Below, in pieces: positions 47,020-58,558 of a stretch of DNA of 64,000 nt (within the stretch, counting starts at the first letter, position 1; every line of letters begins with the position of its first letter). This DNA comes from Tetradesmus obliquus (Eukaryota; Chlorophyta; Chlorophyceae; Sphaeropleales; Scenedesmaceae): contig CP126191.1 of the NCBI GenBank assembly GCA_030272155.1, forward strand, positions 6,718,501-6,782,500. The letters are read 5' to 3'. The notes under the pieces are model-generated. The model was not told where the DNA came from, did not search any database, and was given only the letters and a program-made list of their open reading frames with translations. The position numbers and the translations under genes were made by a program.

Positions 47020-50000
47020 ATGCACTCAACGCTCCGTGCGTCGAGGGCGGGATGTGGAGCCTCGTCTGCTGTTCGGGGCCCAGTGGCAAGCGTGCCTGCA
47101 AAATTGGCGCACAGCAAGCGCTTGAGGGGTATGTATGGTGTTTTTAGGTTCTTTTAGTGCCTCGTTAGCGCTGCTTAGGGTCCCTGCTGACTGTGTCGCC
47201 CTGGGTTGTATTGCAGGCTCTGCGCAGGTAGTGAGGGCCGATCCAACAGCCAGCGGTGACGTGGAGCTGTGGGAACTGCATGAGGAGCTATTGCGAGAGG
47301 TGCGGCAGAAATGCATGCTGCTGTGGCTGCAGGGCCCTGCTTCTAGGCGCTGCAGCAGCTCTGTTCACTGGGAACCCCCTCGACTCCAGATCGGTCCCGT
47401 GATCAGCGTCATAGCAGACGCTGGCAGGCGTTAACATTATTTGCTGTGCTTGCTGCAGATTGAGGAGCGCAAGCAGCACCAGGCCAGGCTGCTGGACCAG
47501 CTGAACAGTATCCAGGTGCCCAGCATAAACACGCCCAGCCCTACCTTCAACAACAATGCGCCACGCATGGTGAGAAACATGCGCACTGCAGTATCAGTGC
47601 TGGTATGGAGGGTTGTTGTGGCAGCTTCTCCAGTGAGCATGACGTCAACGGTCAGCTGCGGGGTTTCAGCAGCGATGATGTCGCGCTGCTGTCGCTGCTG
47701 CTGCAATGCGATGATGACACACAGGTTGCATGCACTCAGCATGTCATGCATAGCTCAACCCAGCCGATTTCCGGCAGCTTGCTGTCAGCCAGCGCACCAG
47801 CAGCACCTGCACACGCATGTGTAGCTCCTCCCATCGCCCGCACACGGCAATCCTGCATTCCGCTGCTGCTCTACTGCTGCAGGCCACCATGGCGCCGCCG
47901 CCGCCGCCAGCAGCACCCGCAGCGCCAAGCAGCAGCAGCAGCGGCAGCAGCACCTTCATGCCGCCCAAGCCGCCAGCGCACAAGCAGCTGGAGCGCCTCA
48001 AGCCGGTTGCGCAGCCGCAGCCCTCAGCGCCCCCGCCCTCATTCGCGCAGCAGGTGCTGCAGCCGGTGAAGCCGCAGCAGCTGATGACGCCGCCGCCAGT
48101 GCAGGCACCCCCACCCCGGCCCCAGCAGCCAGTGTACGAGCCGTACCAGCCAGACCAGGGCGCTGAGGATGCACCGCCAGCCGAGCCGCCTCTGGCGGGT
48201 GAGAACGTGATGAACATTGTGATGGTGGGCGCGGAGTGTGCGCCGTGGAGCAAGACGGGGGGGCTGGGCGACGTGATGGGTGCGCTGCCCAAGGCGTTTG
48301 CGCGGCGCGGGCACAGGGTGATGGTGGTGGCGCCGCGCTACGAGATCTACGATGACGCGTGGGAGACGGGCATCCGGCGCATCTTCCGGGTCATGAACCA
48401 GGACGTGGAGGTGCGCGCGTGAGGGCAAATGATGAGAAACAGCATGCGGGCAGCATGTGGGCTTGCAGGCGGGCCTGACTCCAGGTGGTGCAGTTTGGCA
48501 GATTTATTAACAAATAAGATTATGATGAGCTGGCGCAGAGGGCACCTGCATTTTGCTGCTGTGCCTGCTGACATGCTGCACACCTGCATCCCTGCAACCT
48601 ACAACACTGCTGCACACACCCCACATGCCCTCTGCGCCAGCAGGTGCAGCAGCAGCAGGGTAGGCGCGAGCCAGCCGCAGGCGGAGGCAGCTTGCAATAC
48701 GCAGCATTGCACGAGCAATGTGGTCTTACAGCTGACGATGCTGCTGCTACTGCTGCTGCCGCCTCTGCTTGTGCTGCTGCTGCTGCTCACCCCCAGGTGG
48801 GCTACTTCCACGCGTTCCTGGACGGCGTTGACTACGTGTTTGTGGACCACCCCAGCTTCCACTTCCGCGCCAAGGACATCTACGGCGGCGAGCGCCAGGA
48901 GATCCAGTTCCGCTGCGCGCTGCTGTGCAAGGCGGCGCTGGAGAGCGTGTGGCACGTGCCCTGCGGCGGCATCGCTTACGGCGACACCAACACCGTGTTC
49001 ATCGCCAACGACTGGCACACAGCGCTGCTGCCCGTGTACCTGCAGGTGCGGCCGGGCGCAGCCGTGGTTTCTGCAATGGCGGAGGTTGCGGCGCTGTTGT
49101 GGCACCAGCGCAGCGTCATTGGTTATGCACCAGCAGCAGCAGCGGGCAATGTTTAGCATCCTGCGCTGCGTATTTTCGTCCTCAACAGCTGCCTCTTGCA
49201 AATCTTAAGCTGCATGGCGCCTTTGTGTAGGGTTGTATGGTGTTCTGCCACATGAGGTGCTTGTATGGTACATTGGCCACAAACTGCTGTCTGACTTGGT
49301 GCCATGCTCGCACCCCTCTCCTTGCCCTGCCCTCCCCGCAGGCGCACTACCGCGACTACGAGCAGATGAAGTTCTCTCGCGCCGTGTTTGTCATCCACAA
49401 CATGGCGCACCAGGGCCGCGGGCCCTTCGTGGAGACGGAGCAGCTGGAGCTGCCAGACAACTACAGGTGCGGGCTGCACAAAGTCTGGCAGCAGCACAGG
49501 CAAACACCAGCTGCATGGGTAAATGTGCAGCAGCAGCAGCGGCAGCAGCTGCAGCGGCGGCATGCTAGCAGGGGCAGCACAGCGGTGCGGGTCTCCTGGC
49601 TGCACGAGTACACTAAACCGAGCACTTGTTGTGTCCTGGCCCCCAAGCCGATCATGCAACTGTATGTACTGCGTTGCTGCTGCCGGCAGGGAGGTGTTCC
49701 GGCTGTACGACCCCATTGGCGGCGAGCACATGAACATCATGAAGGCAGGCCTGCAGTTCAGCCACCGCATCGTGGCTGTGTCTGAGGGCTACGCCTGGGA
49801 GTGCCAGACGCAGGAGGGCGGCTGGGGCCTGGACGCCATCATACGGGAGAACACCTGGAAGCTGCGCGGCATCGTGAATGGCATCGACTACAAGGAGTGG
49901 AGCCCCATGAGCGACCCGCACCTGACCAGCGACGGCTACACACAGTATGACATGGACACGCTTGCAGAGGGCAAGCGGCAGTGCAAGGTGCGCAGGGCTT

Positions 50001-50849
50001 GGATGCCAGGTTTTGGGTGTGAGGTGTTGTGGTGTGGTTGAGCTGGTGGGGCGGAGGTGTAGGTGGCTGGGTGCGATTGCAGCAGCAGGCAGGCAGGGCT
50101 GACAAGCAGGAAGGTGGCTGTGGTTATGGACGCGTGCTAGAGTAGCAGCCCATGCATAGTGTCTACCGCTCTCCACCCTCTGTTTCGCAGGTTCTCTCCA
50201 ACGCCTAGTAACACCCTTTCTTCTTCGCCGCTGTTCTCCGCAGATGGCGCTGCAGAAGGAGCTGGGCCTGCCGGTGGACCCCGACGTGCCCCTGCTGGGC
50301 TTCATCGGGCGCCTGGACTACCAGAAGGGCGTGGACCTCATCCGGGACAGCCACGGCTGGCTCATGGGCCAGGGCGCGCAGCTGGTCATGCTGGGCAGCG
50401 GCCGCGCTGACCTGGAGGCAGACCTGAGGTCCATGGAGGCCTCAAACAGGGACAAGACGCGCTCCTGGGTGGGCTTTAGTGTGAAGATGGCACACCGGAT
50501 CACTGCGGGCGTGGACATGCTGCTCATGCCGAGTCGGTTTGAGCCCTGCGGTTTGAACCAGCTGTACGCGATGGCGTATGGTACCGTGCCGATTGTGCAC
50601 GCGGTCGGCGGGCTGCGGGATACCGTGACGCCGTTCAATCCGTTTGAGAACAAGGGCACTGGCTGGACGTTTGAGCGCGCGGACGCGGAGCAGATGCGCC
50701 ACGCGGTCGGCAATGCGCTGGAGACGTACCGCAAGTACCGCCCCAGCTACAGGGACCTGCAGCTGCGCGGCATGGCGCAGGACCTGAGCTGGGACCACGC
50801 GGCTGCGCTGTATGAGGAGGTGCTGGTGGCTGCTAAGTTCCAGTGGTGA
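47020..50849 (+). CDS. SS2: Starch synthase II, plastid
   Basis: ADP-glucose:alpha-1,4-glucan glucosyltransferase (GT5) that elongates amylopectin chains in the plastid. Exons: 47020-47128, 47217-47299, 47459-47569, 47883-48410, 48797-49045, 49342-49466, 49690-49987, 50244-50849; 702 aa. The ATG at 47020 opens a Ser/Arg/Ala-rich transit peptide ([16 protein letters not shown]...). A Glu/Leu helical segment and a Pro-rich linker (about 100-205) follow. The catalytic domain begins with KTGGLGDV (225-232), the ADP-glucose-binding motif, and continues with [42 protein letters not shown] and [13 protein letters not shown]. The ending [21 protein letters not shown] is typical of SSII. All phases join. 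The main alternative, SSI, is less likely given the Pro-rich linker and C-terminus. Confidence 0.96.
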
Positions 50850-53111
50850 TGATTTTTGATGATGATTACGCGAGTGCTGCTGCTGCTGCTGTTCGTGCGG
50901 TGTTGCCGCTTTGTAGTGGGTTGGTGCGGCTGTGGACCTGCCTGTTGGGCTGTGACCTAATCATGCAGCGCTTGCAGTTGCTGGCAGGTTGATGGCTGGT
51001 GCGGCAGTAAAGTGTGCACGATTGCTGGCTTGAGCTGTGCAATGCTTTCTGGGCGAAACACGGCAAGCTGCATTCTGGTTGCCATGGGTTGGTGGCAATT
51101 GCCTCGTTTTAATTCATTTTGCCTGGGACACCCAGGCTGGAGCTCAGCAACAGAGGTGCAGGCGCTTGGGCGACGTGGCAATGCTGCACCGTCATGTTGC
51201 ATTAACAGTACCGTGTGTTTGTGTGTTTGCTGGCCGTCGGATGATGTGCTGTTAGTTGCTAAGGTTGCGAGCACTTGGCTTGATTGGCAGCGTTGTGTGT
51301 TGCAATTGCAGGCATTTGGTGGCTAAGCCTTCACTTGCTGCTGCCAGTGTTCTTGCGGTGACTTGCGCAGGAGCTGCGGTGAGTTGAGTTGCCAGAGTCC
51401 GGCTGAGTGCTGATCACCAGCTGGGCACTGCTTGTGGCTGCATTACTGTGATTGGCATGCAGTGCATGTCTAGCGCTAGGCATGCGAGGGCTGGAGTTGC
51501 TCTTGGGTCAGGGCCCGGCAGCTGTGGCTTTTTTGAAATGCATGCCTGCTTTGATGCTGCTCTGTCAGCTGCTGGGGATGCGCCAGCTAGATTGTGTCGG
51601 CGGTGCATTACGCATTGCTGGCCAGCTGGCTACTTTCTTGCCGTCCAATTTTGATCGTGGGGTGTGAGAGAGATTGGCAGCCGCCTTCCTACTTGCCTGC
51701 TGGGGATGACCACAGCAGATGGTGTGCCTGCTGTGTATTGCCACAGCAGATGATGTGAATGTTATGCCAGGCTGCCCTGATGTGGTTGGGATGAGGGCCA
51801 GTCTGGCATGCAAGGCAGGGCATGGATGGATGCGATGACAGGCTGGGACGTGTCGCAGCAGCGTCCGGCACAGCTCACGTGGACTGTACGAGCAAGGGAA
51901 ATTTTGCGGGGCTGCGGCCTGTGTTGTACAAAAGCTGACTGCCGCCTTAGATGGTGGCTGGGGTTTGGGGTTTGAGGTGTGTGCTGCATGGATGCAGCTG
52001 GCAGATGCAAGTGCACTGTCAGGTGTGTGGTGTAGCGGGGTGTCGGGTTTTGCACCAGGTTTCAGCGGTGCCATCACACCATAGCTGTTGTGTGCGGTGG
52101 CGAGATTTCCGTGTTGGCGAGTTCTCTTGTGTGCGTGTTGCCTGGCAGTGCGCATGCTTGTGTACGCTTGTGTTTGGCAGGACCATGACGTTGGAGTGTG
52201 GTCAGCATGGGGTGCGATCGTGCAAAGTCACATCTGCCCTCAGTTGGATGGTTCTTTGCAATGTTGTGAGGGAACACAGCACTGCGTGTGGTGTGGTTTG
52301 CACAAATTGTGGCCTGTTGGGACGCTGTGCATCAAGCCACGCCAACTTGCATGGTCTGGCAGGCATGGGCCGGTCACCAAACTTGATCGTTTTTTGCATC
52401 ACGGCTCATGTGTGCGATGTTTAGGACAGCTACACAGCGGCAATGTGCTGCATCTCTTGTGCCCTGGCAGCAATGAACAACAGCGCTGCATCTGCTGCCC
52501 TGCCCTGCACGGCTCAGCGGTCAACGCATTGCTGGAGCCTGACAGCCGGCATGGCAGCTACAGCGCTCGACTGCTAAACAATGAAACTAGGGGGCTGCGC
52601 AGCAGACTGTCGTGTGCCCCAATGCTAGGAGTGTGTTCAGCACTGGCAGGGCATGTTGTTGGTTGTGTTGTCGTAGGTTGAGTGCTGGTAATTTGGACCG
52701 CTTCGTGATCGGCATTGCATGGTCATCTTGGCACCATGTCTTGATGGTAACATGCTTCAGGAACATGACCGCAGAGCTGGTAGTCGACTACTGGCTGCTG
52801 CACTCTTGGGGTGTGCAATGACTCGAATGTTGCGGTACAGCAGCTGTCACAGATCCTGTGCACCATACTAAGTATCGTAACGCGCTACACCGCAGCAGCG
52901 TATGCCGTGCTAGTAGCAGGGGCGGCGCAGCGTGCTTCCAACAACACATCATCACACCCAGCGAGCTCAGCAAATGCTGCGCGGTGGCAAGCACAGCAGC
53001 GGAGCAACGCAACAACACTGCTGAACAGCACGTCCAGCAGCAAACCACAACCTTATGCTCACAATCAGCAGCGTCGACAACACCAGCTTCTCCACTGCTC
53101 GTGATGATGAA
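50850..53111. other. Intergenic between convergent genes, 2.26 kb
   Basis: The longest gene-free stretch. It follows the starch synthase stop and precedes the minus-strand co-chaperone stop. Composition is less CAG-rich and more GT-rich on the plus strand than elsewhere. Several frames of about 100-200 codons on both strands lack recognisable domains and splice partners, so I call none of them genes. A noncoding RNA or a long 3' UTR is possible. Confidence 0.45.
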
Positions 53112-53787
53112 TCACTTTGTCTTCAGCTCTGCGTAGAAGCCAGCCAGCGCTTGCTGCAGTGGCCCCTTGAGGCCCCTGGCCGCTGCCAAAGCTGCAGCAT
53201 CAGCTGCTGCGTCACCCGAGGCCTGACTCAGCGTCACTTCCATGTGTGACAAGTCATCCAGCTCATCGGGTGACACACCAGTCAGCTTGATGCTGCCGCT
53301 GCTGCCAGCCGCCGCTGCTGCTGCTGCTGCCGCCGCATCACTGCTGCCGCTGCTGCTGCTCAGGCTCCATGGCAACTCAATGTCAAACTCGAAGCCGTGG
53401 CGCTTCTTACCCCTGATGAACCAGATGTGGGCGTCGCCGCTGGGCACGTTGCAGCCGGTGATGACCGCGCTGCTGCTGCTGGTGCCCACAAGCGTCTGCT
53501 GCAGCTGCTGCTTGGCCCATTCAGTGACATTACGCTCCTCAAATGTGCCAGCCTGCAAGGCGCGATCACAAGAAAATGCAATGGCTGGTTGTTTTACTGC
53601 CAGCACTGCAAGATAGGGTTTGTTTGGTGCACAGCGAGCAGGTCTGAAAGCAGATGCCCGCAAGTTCAAAAGTTTCTGCGCTCCGCCACGCAAGAGCTCC
53701 CTGGCATGCAGACATGGGATGGGCATGAAGCAGCACAAGCAGCCTGAGCTGCTTCCCAGCCTCAATCCTGCTGTAGCTGCTGCAAAG

Positions 53788-53835
<48 letters not shown>

Positions 53836-54375
53836 AATGACTGCTGTGTCTAAGCAGCGGCACCTACAGCATTCCATGCTGATGCGTTGGTCCCTTGCTG
53901 CGCAGCTGCCTGCTGCAGCTTGGCTGCTTCTTCCTCAGACAGTTTCTGTATACAGCAACAGCAGCAGCAGCAGCAACAGCAGCAGTGTCAGGCAGCATCT
54001 ACAGGTTTTCTGAGTGCAAGCACTCTTTCATTTGACACGCAGTGCAACTGGGGGCTGCGGCCACTTGAAACAAACAGCGGCAAGGCTTCAAATTCACACC
54101 GCACTGGATGCTGCTGTGCAGCGACTGCAGGATTGCACCAACACCAGCTCACCTTGGGCTCAATTTCTGGATTGTTTGCAGGCCTGTCGGTGCTTGCCCA
54201 GTAGCTATAGCTGATGTCTCCCTGCTTGCCATTGAGCAGCACCGTCAGCACTTGATCAGCAGCAGAGCAGATGACTGCTGCATCTTCTGGAAGCAAGACG
54301 CAGAAAAGCAAGTACCTTGGCCTTAGCCTGCTCCTCTAGCTTTGACGAGTGAGCTGCATTCGTTGATTCCGACAT
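53112..54375 (-). CDS. Aha1 N-domain (Hch1-like) Hsp90 co-chaperone
   Basis: 215-aa cytosolic protein. Minus-strand exons: 54375-54316, 54221-54153, 53945-53868, 53552-53112, all phase 0. Family signatures of the AHSA1 N-terminal domain: SYSYWAS, then SAWNAAGTFEERNVTEWAKQ spanning the exon 3/4 junction, then GKKRHGFEFDIELPW. Aha1 proteins bind the Hsp90 middle domain and stimulate its ATPase. The C-terminal SRPBCC (activator) domain of full Aha1 is absent, as in yeast Hch1. The domain is interrupted after IELPW by a Ser/Ala-rich insert before SIKLTGVSPDEL. The acceptor chosen for exon 2 (AAGCAG|GGAGAC) has a weak pyrimidine tract and is the least sure junction. It diverges from the methyltransferase gene across 343 bp. 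Confidence 0.85.
53789..53836 (-). repeat. CAG/CTG tract in an intron of the Aha1-like gene
   Basis: About 15 uninterrupted CTG units on the plus strand, so CAG on the gene strand, about 30 nt inside intron 3 from its donor. This is the opposite orientation from most acceptor-adjacent tracts in the window. Confidence 0.93.
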
Positions 54376-54718
54376 CTCTTGATGCTGATGCACTGTGTTC
54401 TGCGTTGTGGCTCTGCAAGGGAGGGTGCCCGTACAGTAGTGCCGCTACTTCTGCGATCTCAGGTGAACGCTACGACGGTTGCATGACCGAAACAGTTCAA
54501 AATACTCAAGAGTAGTGGACGCAGCTGGCAGTCAAATCAAGTTGCAGGCTCCGTTAACAGCACGGGGCCTGTTATGTTATGAGCTGTAACTTGCTGCTTG
54601 GCCTGCACTGTAGTCCTGCACTTGTAGTTGCGGCTACGATGAATAATGGATGTTACTGTGCGTTTGCAGGCAGAGCTAGCCGTGCTGCTACTTTGTGATC
54701 TGCAGCGCATCAGATGCC
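54376..54718. promoter_or_regulatory. 343-bp bidirectional promoter region
   Basis: Lies between the start codons of the Aha1-like co-chaperone (-) and the carnosine methyltransferase-like gene (+). Must contain both promoters. No defined element seen. Confidence 0.55.
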
Positions 54719-57700
54719 ATGTCTGCCCACACCCATAGCCACAACCACAGCCATGACAGAGCACAATCACAGCACCAACACCAGCAGCAGCAGCCCCATT
54801 GCTGTGAAGAGGAGGATGAGGAGCTACTGGAGAAGCAAGCATTGGGAAGGTAGCTGCACAGCAGACCCATGCATTGTGCTCGATATGTGCAGGACACCCT
54901 CCATATGCCACCCTGCTTGCAGCAGTGCTGCACACTGGAACGAGTTGAGGCCAAACCTTTACTCGGTGACTCACACAAGTCTGCACCACCCTTGGCCCCA
55001 GCTTAATTTAACAGCTGCAGCAGCACTATCGTCTCCTCCTAGGTTGGGGGCAATGTGCTGATCCTCCCTCCTGCTGCGGCTGCCATCCACCCCTGCTGTC
55101 GTCCCGGATGCTCCTGCAAGAATAATCTTTTCCTTCCGCAAGTACACCTCGTGCATGGAGCATGAGATCAGGCGCTGGGAGCACAACTACCGCGCCCTGT
55201 CAACGCACCACCGCGCGCTGCTGGCCCACCTGCCTGCCAAGGCAGCAGCAGCGCGGCGCGCAGTGCAGCAGAACCAGATGTTCATCAAGGCCCTGCTGAT
55301 GGACTTTGCAGGACTAGATGAAGAGGATGAGCAGCAGCAGCAGCAGCAGCAGCAGGGCGGGTGTGTAGGTGCTGGTGCTGCTGGCGGCAGCAGTGATGAG
55401 GAGGGTGGTGCTGCTGGTGGTGGTAGTGGCGGTGTGCCTGGTGACTTGGCTGCTGGTGCGCTGAGGTTTGCCAACCAGATGGAGGCGGAGCAGCAGCAGT
55501 GCGGGCCTGCAGATGCAGAAAAGGTGAGGGCTGGGGCTGGGGCGGGACGGTGGGTGGTTGGGTGCGGAGGCTACTGTCAATGGCTGCAGAGGGAGCGGCT
55601 TGGGTGCTGCCGCAGCAGAACAGCAGGTGCCAGGCAGGCAGTGGCATGCAGCAAGCAGGTTGCAAGCTCAGCTGCTGGTGTCAGCCTAGCCGAGCCATTC
55701 AGACAGAGCATGCACACAAGCAACAGCAGCAGGAACAATAACGAAGCCGCTGAACCCAACCTGACTGGCGCAAGGATTGCTGCTGTTGCCGCCACCATCA
55801 CTGCCGCTGCTACGCTTGCCCTTGCTGCTGCGGGCCAGGTGCGGTATGTGCTCAAGAACTTGGTGCGCGACTGGTCTGCTGAGGGTGCACTGGAGCGGCA
55901 GCAGTGCTACGCGCGGCTGGTGGCTGCACTCAAGCAGTGCTTCCAGGGCTGGTGAGGTGGCGCTACATTACATAAAGACAAGTGACACAGCTGCTGGCTA
56001 TGTGTATTTTGAGCACTTGCCATTTGTAGATACAGTGCTGCTCCAGGGGTGCTACTCGTGGGGCAGCAGCCGTATGGTTTTAGCTGCCTTGCCACAGTCG
56101 CATCTGGACCTGCTGCACACTGCTGCATGCCTGCTTGCGTGTATATGCTCACCTGCCTTTTTCCGCTTCACTTACCTGCCTGCCTGTCGTCTTGCTGCTG
56201 CCTGCCTGCTGGGCAGGTCCCAGCCGCAGCCGCCGCGCGTGCTGCTGCCAGGCGCAGGCCTGGGGCGGCTGTGTGCAGAGGTTGCTGCAGCAGGCTTTGA
56301 AGCGCAGGGCAACGAGTTCTCCTACTTCATGCTGCTGACGGCATCCTTCCTGCTCAACAGCACCAGCTGCAGCGAGCAGTGGACGGTGCACCCCTGGGTG
56401 CACATGACATGTAACAATGTTACTAACGAGGACCAGCTGAGGGCGGTTGGCGTGCCTGATGTGGTGCCATCATCGCTGGTGCCGCCTGGCATGCTGTCCA
56501 TGTGTGCGGGCGACTTTGTGGTGCGCAGCAGCAGACACTCTGTGTCAACAAAACTTGCAGGGCGGCACTTGCCAAGTGCCTTTCAATCTGCTTGTAACAT
56601 GGCCCACGTGTGTTTGTTGTGGACGGACGCAGCAGCTCTTGCATAAAGCGTACAAGAACACATTACCAATTTCCCTGCAGCGTGGCCGCCAGTTTACCTG
56701 CATGACCTGCGTGGACTACTGCTGCTGCTGCAGGAGGTGTACTCGCGGCCCGACATGGCAGGCAGCTTTGACGCCGTGGTCACCTGCTTCTTCATTGACA
56801 CTGCACACAACATCCTGGAGTACCTGGAGGTCATACACAAGTGAGGGGGGGGGGGGGGGGCAGGGAGGCATGCACAAGCAGGCTGCGGCTGCTGTGGCTG
56901 TATCAAGTCATTGCGGGTGTGCTGCGTTCACACCTGGACATGCTGACATACACGTGCGCTGCACGATCATGCCATCCACCCTTTTGCTGACAGTACAGCT
57001 TTGTAACATGTGTTGGAGACCCTGCATCCACAGCTGTTCTTCCTGCACTGCGCAGCGCATGCACCATTGATCCACAGCATGGCTTGCAACCTCAGCCTAA
57101 GCTGCCCGCCCGTGCTGCGCAGGGTGCTGCGGGCTGGCGGCTTCTGGCTGCACATGGGCCCGCTGCTGTGGCACTGGGCTGACGGCTCGCCCGATGAGCT
57201 GAGCGTGGAGCTGAGCCTGGCTGACGTGCAGCAGGCGGCGCTGCTGACAGGCTTCAGGCTGCTCAGCCAGGAGTTTGTGGACGCAGCATACATCGGTGAG
57301 CAAGGATGCATTCTGGCATATGCCTTGACTGGGCTGTGCTGAGTTCATGTATTCTGTTTCAGCAGCCGTCGGAAGTCAACAGTTGTGGGGGATTTGTTAG
57401 GGTGCATTGCGCAGCCTGCAGCCTGCTGCTAGCGGTGCACGTGACGCCTGTGATTATAGCGTAATGAATTGCCATTTCCCGTGCCATGCCCTGTACCTTA
57501 TCCTGCAGGATCAGCTGTGTCGTGTCTGGCACCGTGAACTGCCATTTCCCGTCCTGTGTTTCCCGTGCGCTTGCTGCAGCCAACGTCCGCTCCATGTACA
57601 AGACGGTGTACCAAGCGGCCTTCTGGACGATGCAGAAGACGGAGCAGCAGCTGCCGCAGGACCTCAACGAGCTGGTGCAGATGCTGGCACTGCAGCGGCA

Positions 57701-57878
57701 GCAGCAGCAGCAGCAGCAGCAGCAGCCCTCACCTCAAACTGTACCATTGACGGATCCTCGACGTGCAGAGAACCAGCAGCCTGAGCAGCAGCAGCAGCGA
57801 CCGGAGCAGCAGCAGCAGCGACCGGAGCAGCAGCAGCAGCAAAAGCAGCAGCAGGGGCAGCCGGATGGCCTGCAGTAG
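54719..57878 (+). CDS. CARNMT1: Carnosine N-methyltransferase family protein
   Basis: 509-aa SAM-dependent methyltransferase of the N2227/CARNMT1 family, which in animals methylates carnosine or histidine residues. Exons: 54719-54849, 55121-55523, 55839-55951, 56217-56520, 56734-56840, 57123-57295, 57580-57878. A His/Gln-rich N-terminus (MSAHTHSHNHSHDRAQ) is followed by the family helix RRWEHNYRALSTHHRAL, a Gln/Gly/Ser-rich insert, and the SAM motif VLLPGAGLGRL (224-234). NEFSYFMLL, FFIDTAHNILEYL and FWLHMGPLLWHW then follow, all family hallmarks. The tail after FWTMQK is poly-Gln. The exon 1-2 junction (acceptor CTGCAAG at 55120) is the weakest; the ATG at 55155 is an alternative start giving a shorter form. 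The physiological substrate in algae is unknown. A 16-G run sits just after the exon 5 donor. Confidence 0.92.
56845..56860 (+). repeat. Run of 16 G just after an exon 5 donor
   Basis: Starts at position +5 of the intron (GTGAG then 15 further Gs). Could form a G-quadruplex near the donor, or may be an assembly or base-calling length error. Confidence 0.9.
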
Positions 57879-58558
57879 GATGCCCTACAGCAGCTGCTGC
57901 GCTGCAGTGAGCAGGGTGCGCAGGGCGCACAGCAATAGCTTTGCAGCTGCGTGGGTGGCACCAGTAGCACTTGCCAACCAGCTGGCTGCACGCAGGCAGT
58001 GCTGTGTCTTGTCATATGTCGGTCGTGGCTGCTCTGATGGTATGGGCACTGAGCGGTGCTGCACTTAGTGCAGTGGGACACACCGACTGAGTCACCCACG
58101 GCGACTAGCTGTTGACATAATGACAGTACCAGTGTTATCATAACTGCCCGCAGCAACCTCTTTGCACCCTGGCATTCGCTAGCCTGTTGCTGTGGGCCAC
58201 GTACACACCTGGCGTGCATTGTTACAGTGGTAACGCTGACAAGTGACATTCACGCTTGAAGTCGGCAATCGACTCCAGACAGTCTGGCATTCAATGCAAC
58301 ACCAAGCAGGACGTCCACAGGTCCACCTGTAGCAGGATGTGCTGGCATGTCGTGACTTGGTGTGTCCAGCGTGCAGCCAGCAACATGCAATGCTACAGCG
58401 GTGGCATGCACCCAATAGGACACACTGCGCAGTATGAAGGCGCAGCCCGCCACAACACCACCCATCCAAGCATGCCGCATGCAAATGCTGTCAAGGTGCC
58501 CTTTCAAGATGCTTCGAGCGGCCCGCTGCGTCACATGTTGTACAATATGAAAGCTACG
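57879..58558. other. Intergenic between convergent genes
   Basis: 680 bp with the 3' regions of the methyltransferase (+) and pseudouridine synthase (-). TTACA at 58222-58226 is a minus-strand TGTAA poly(A) candidate 333 nt past the synthase stop. No exon recognised. Confidence 0.5.

Noticed and set aside
50850..53111. Several 100-200 codon frames in the large intergenic gap
   Set aside because: No domain, no coherent splice partners and low-complexity or GT-rich composition; not called as genes.
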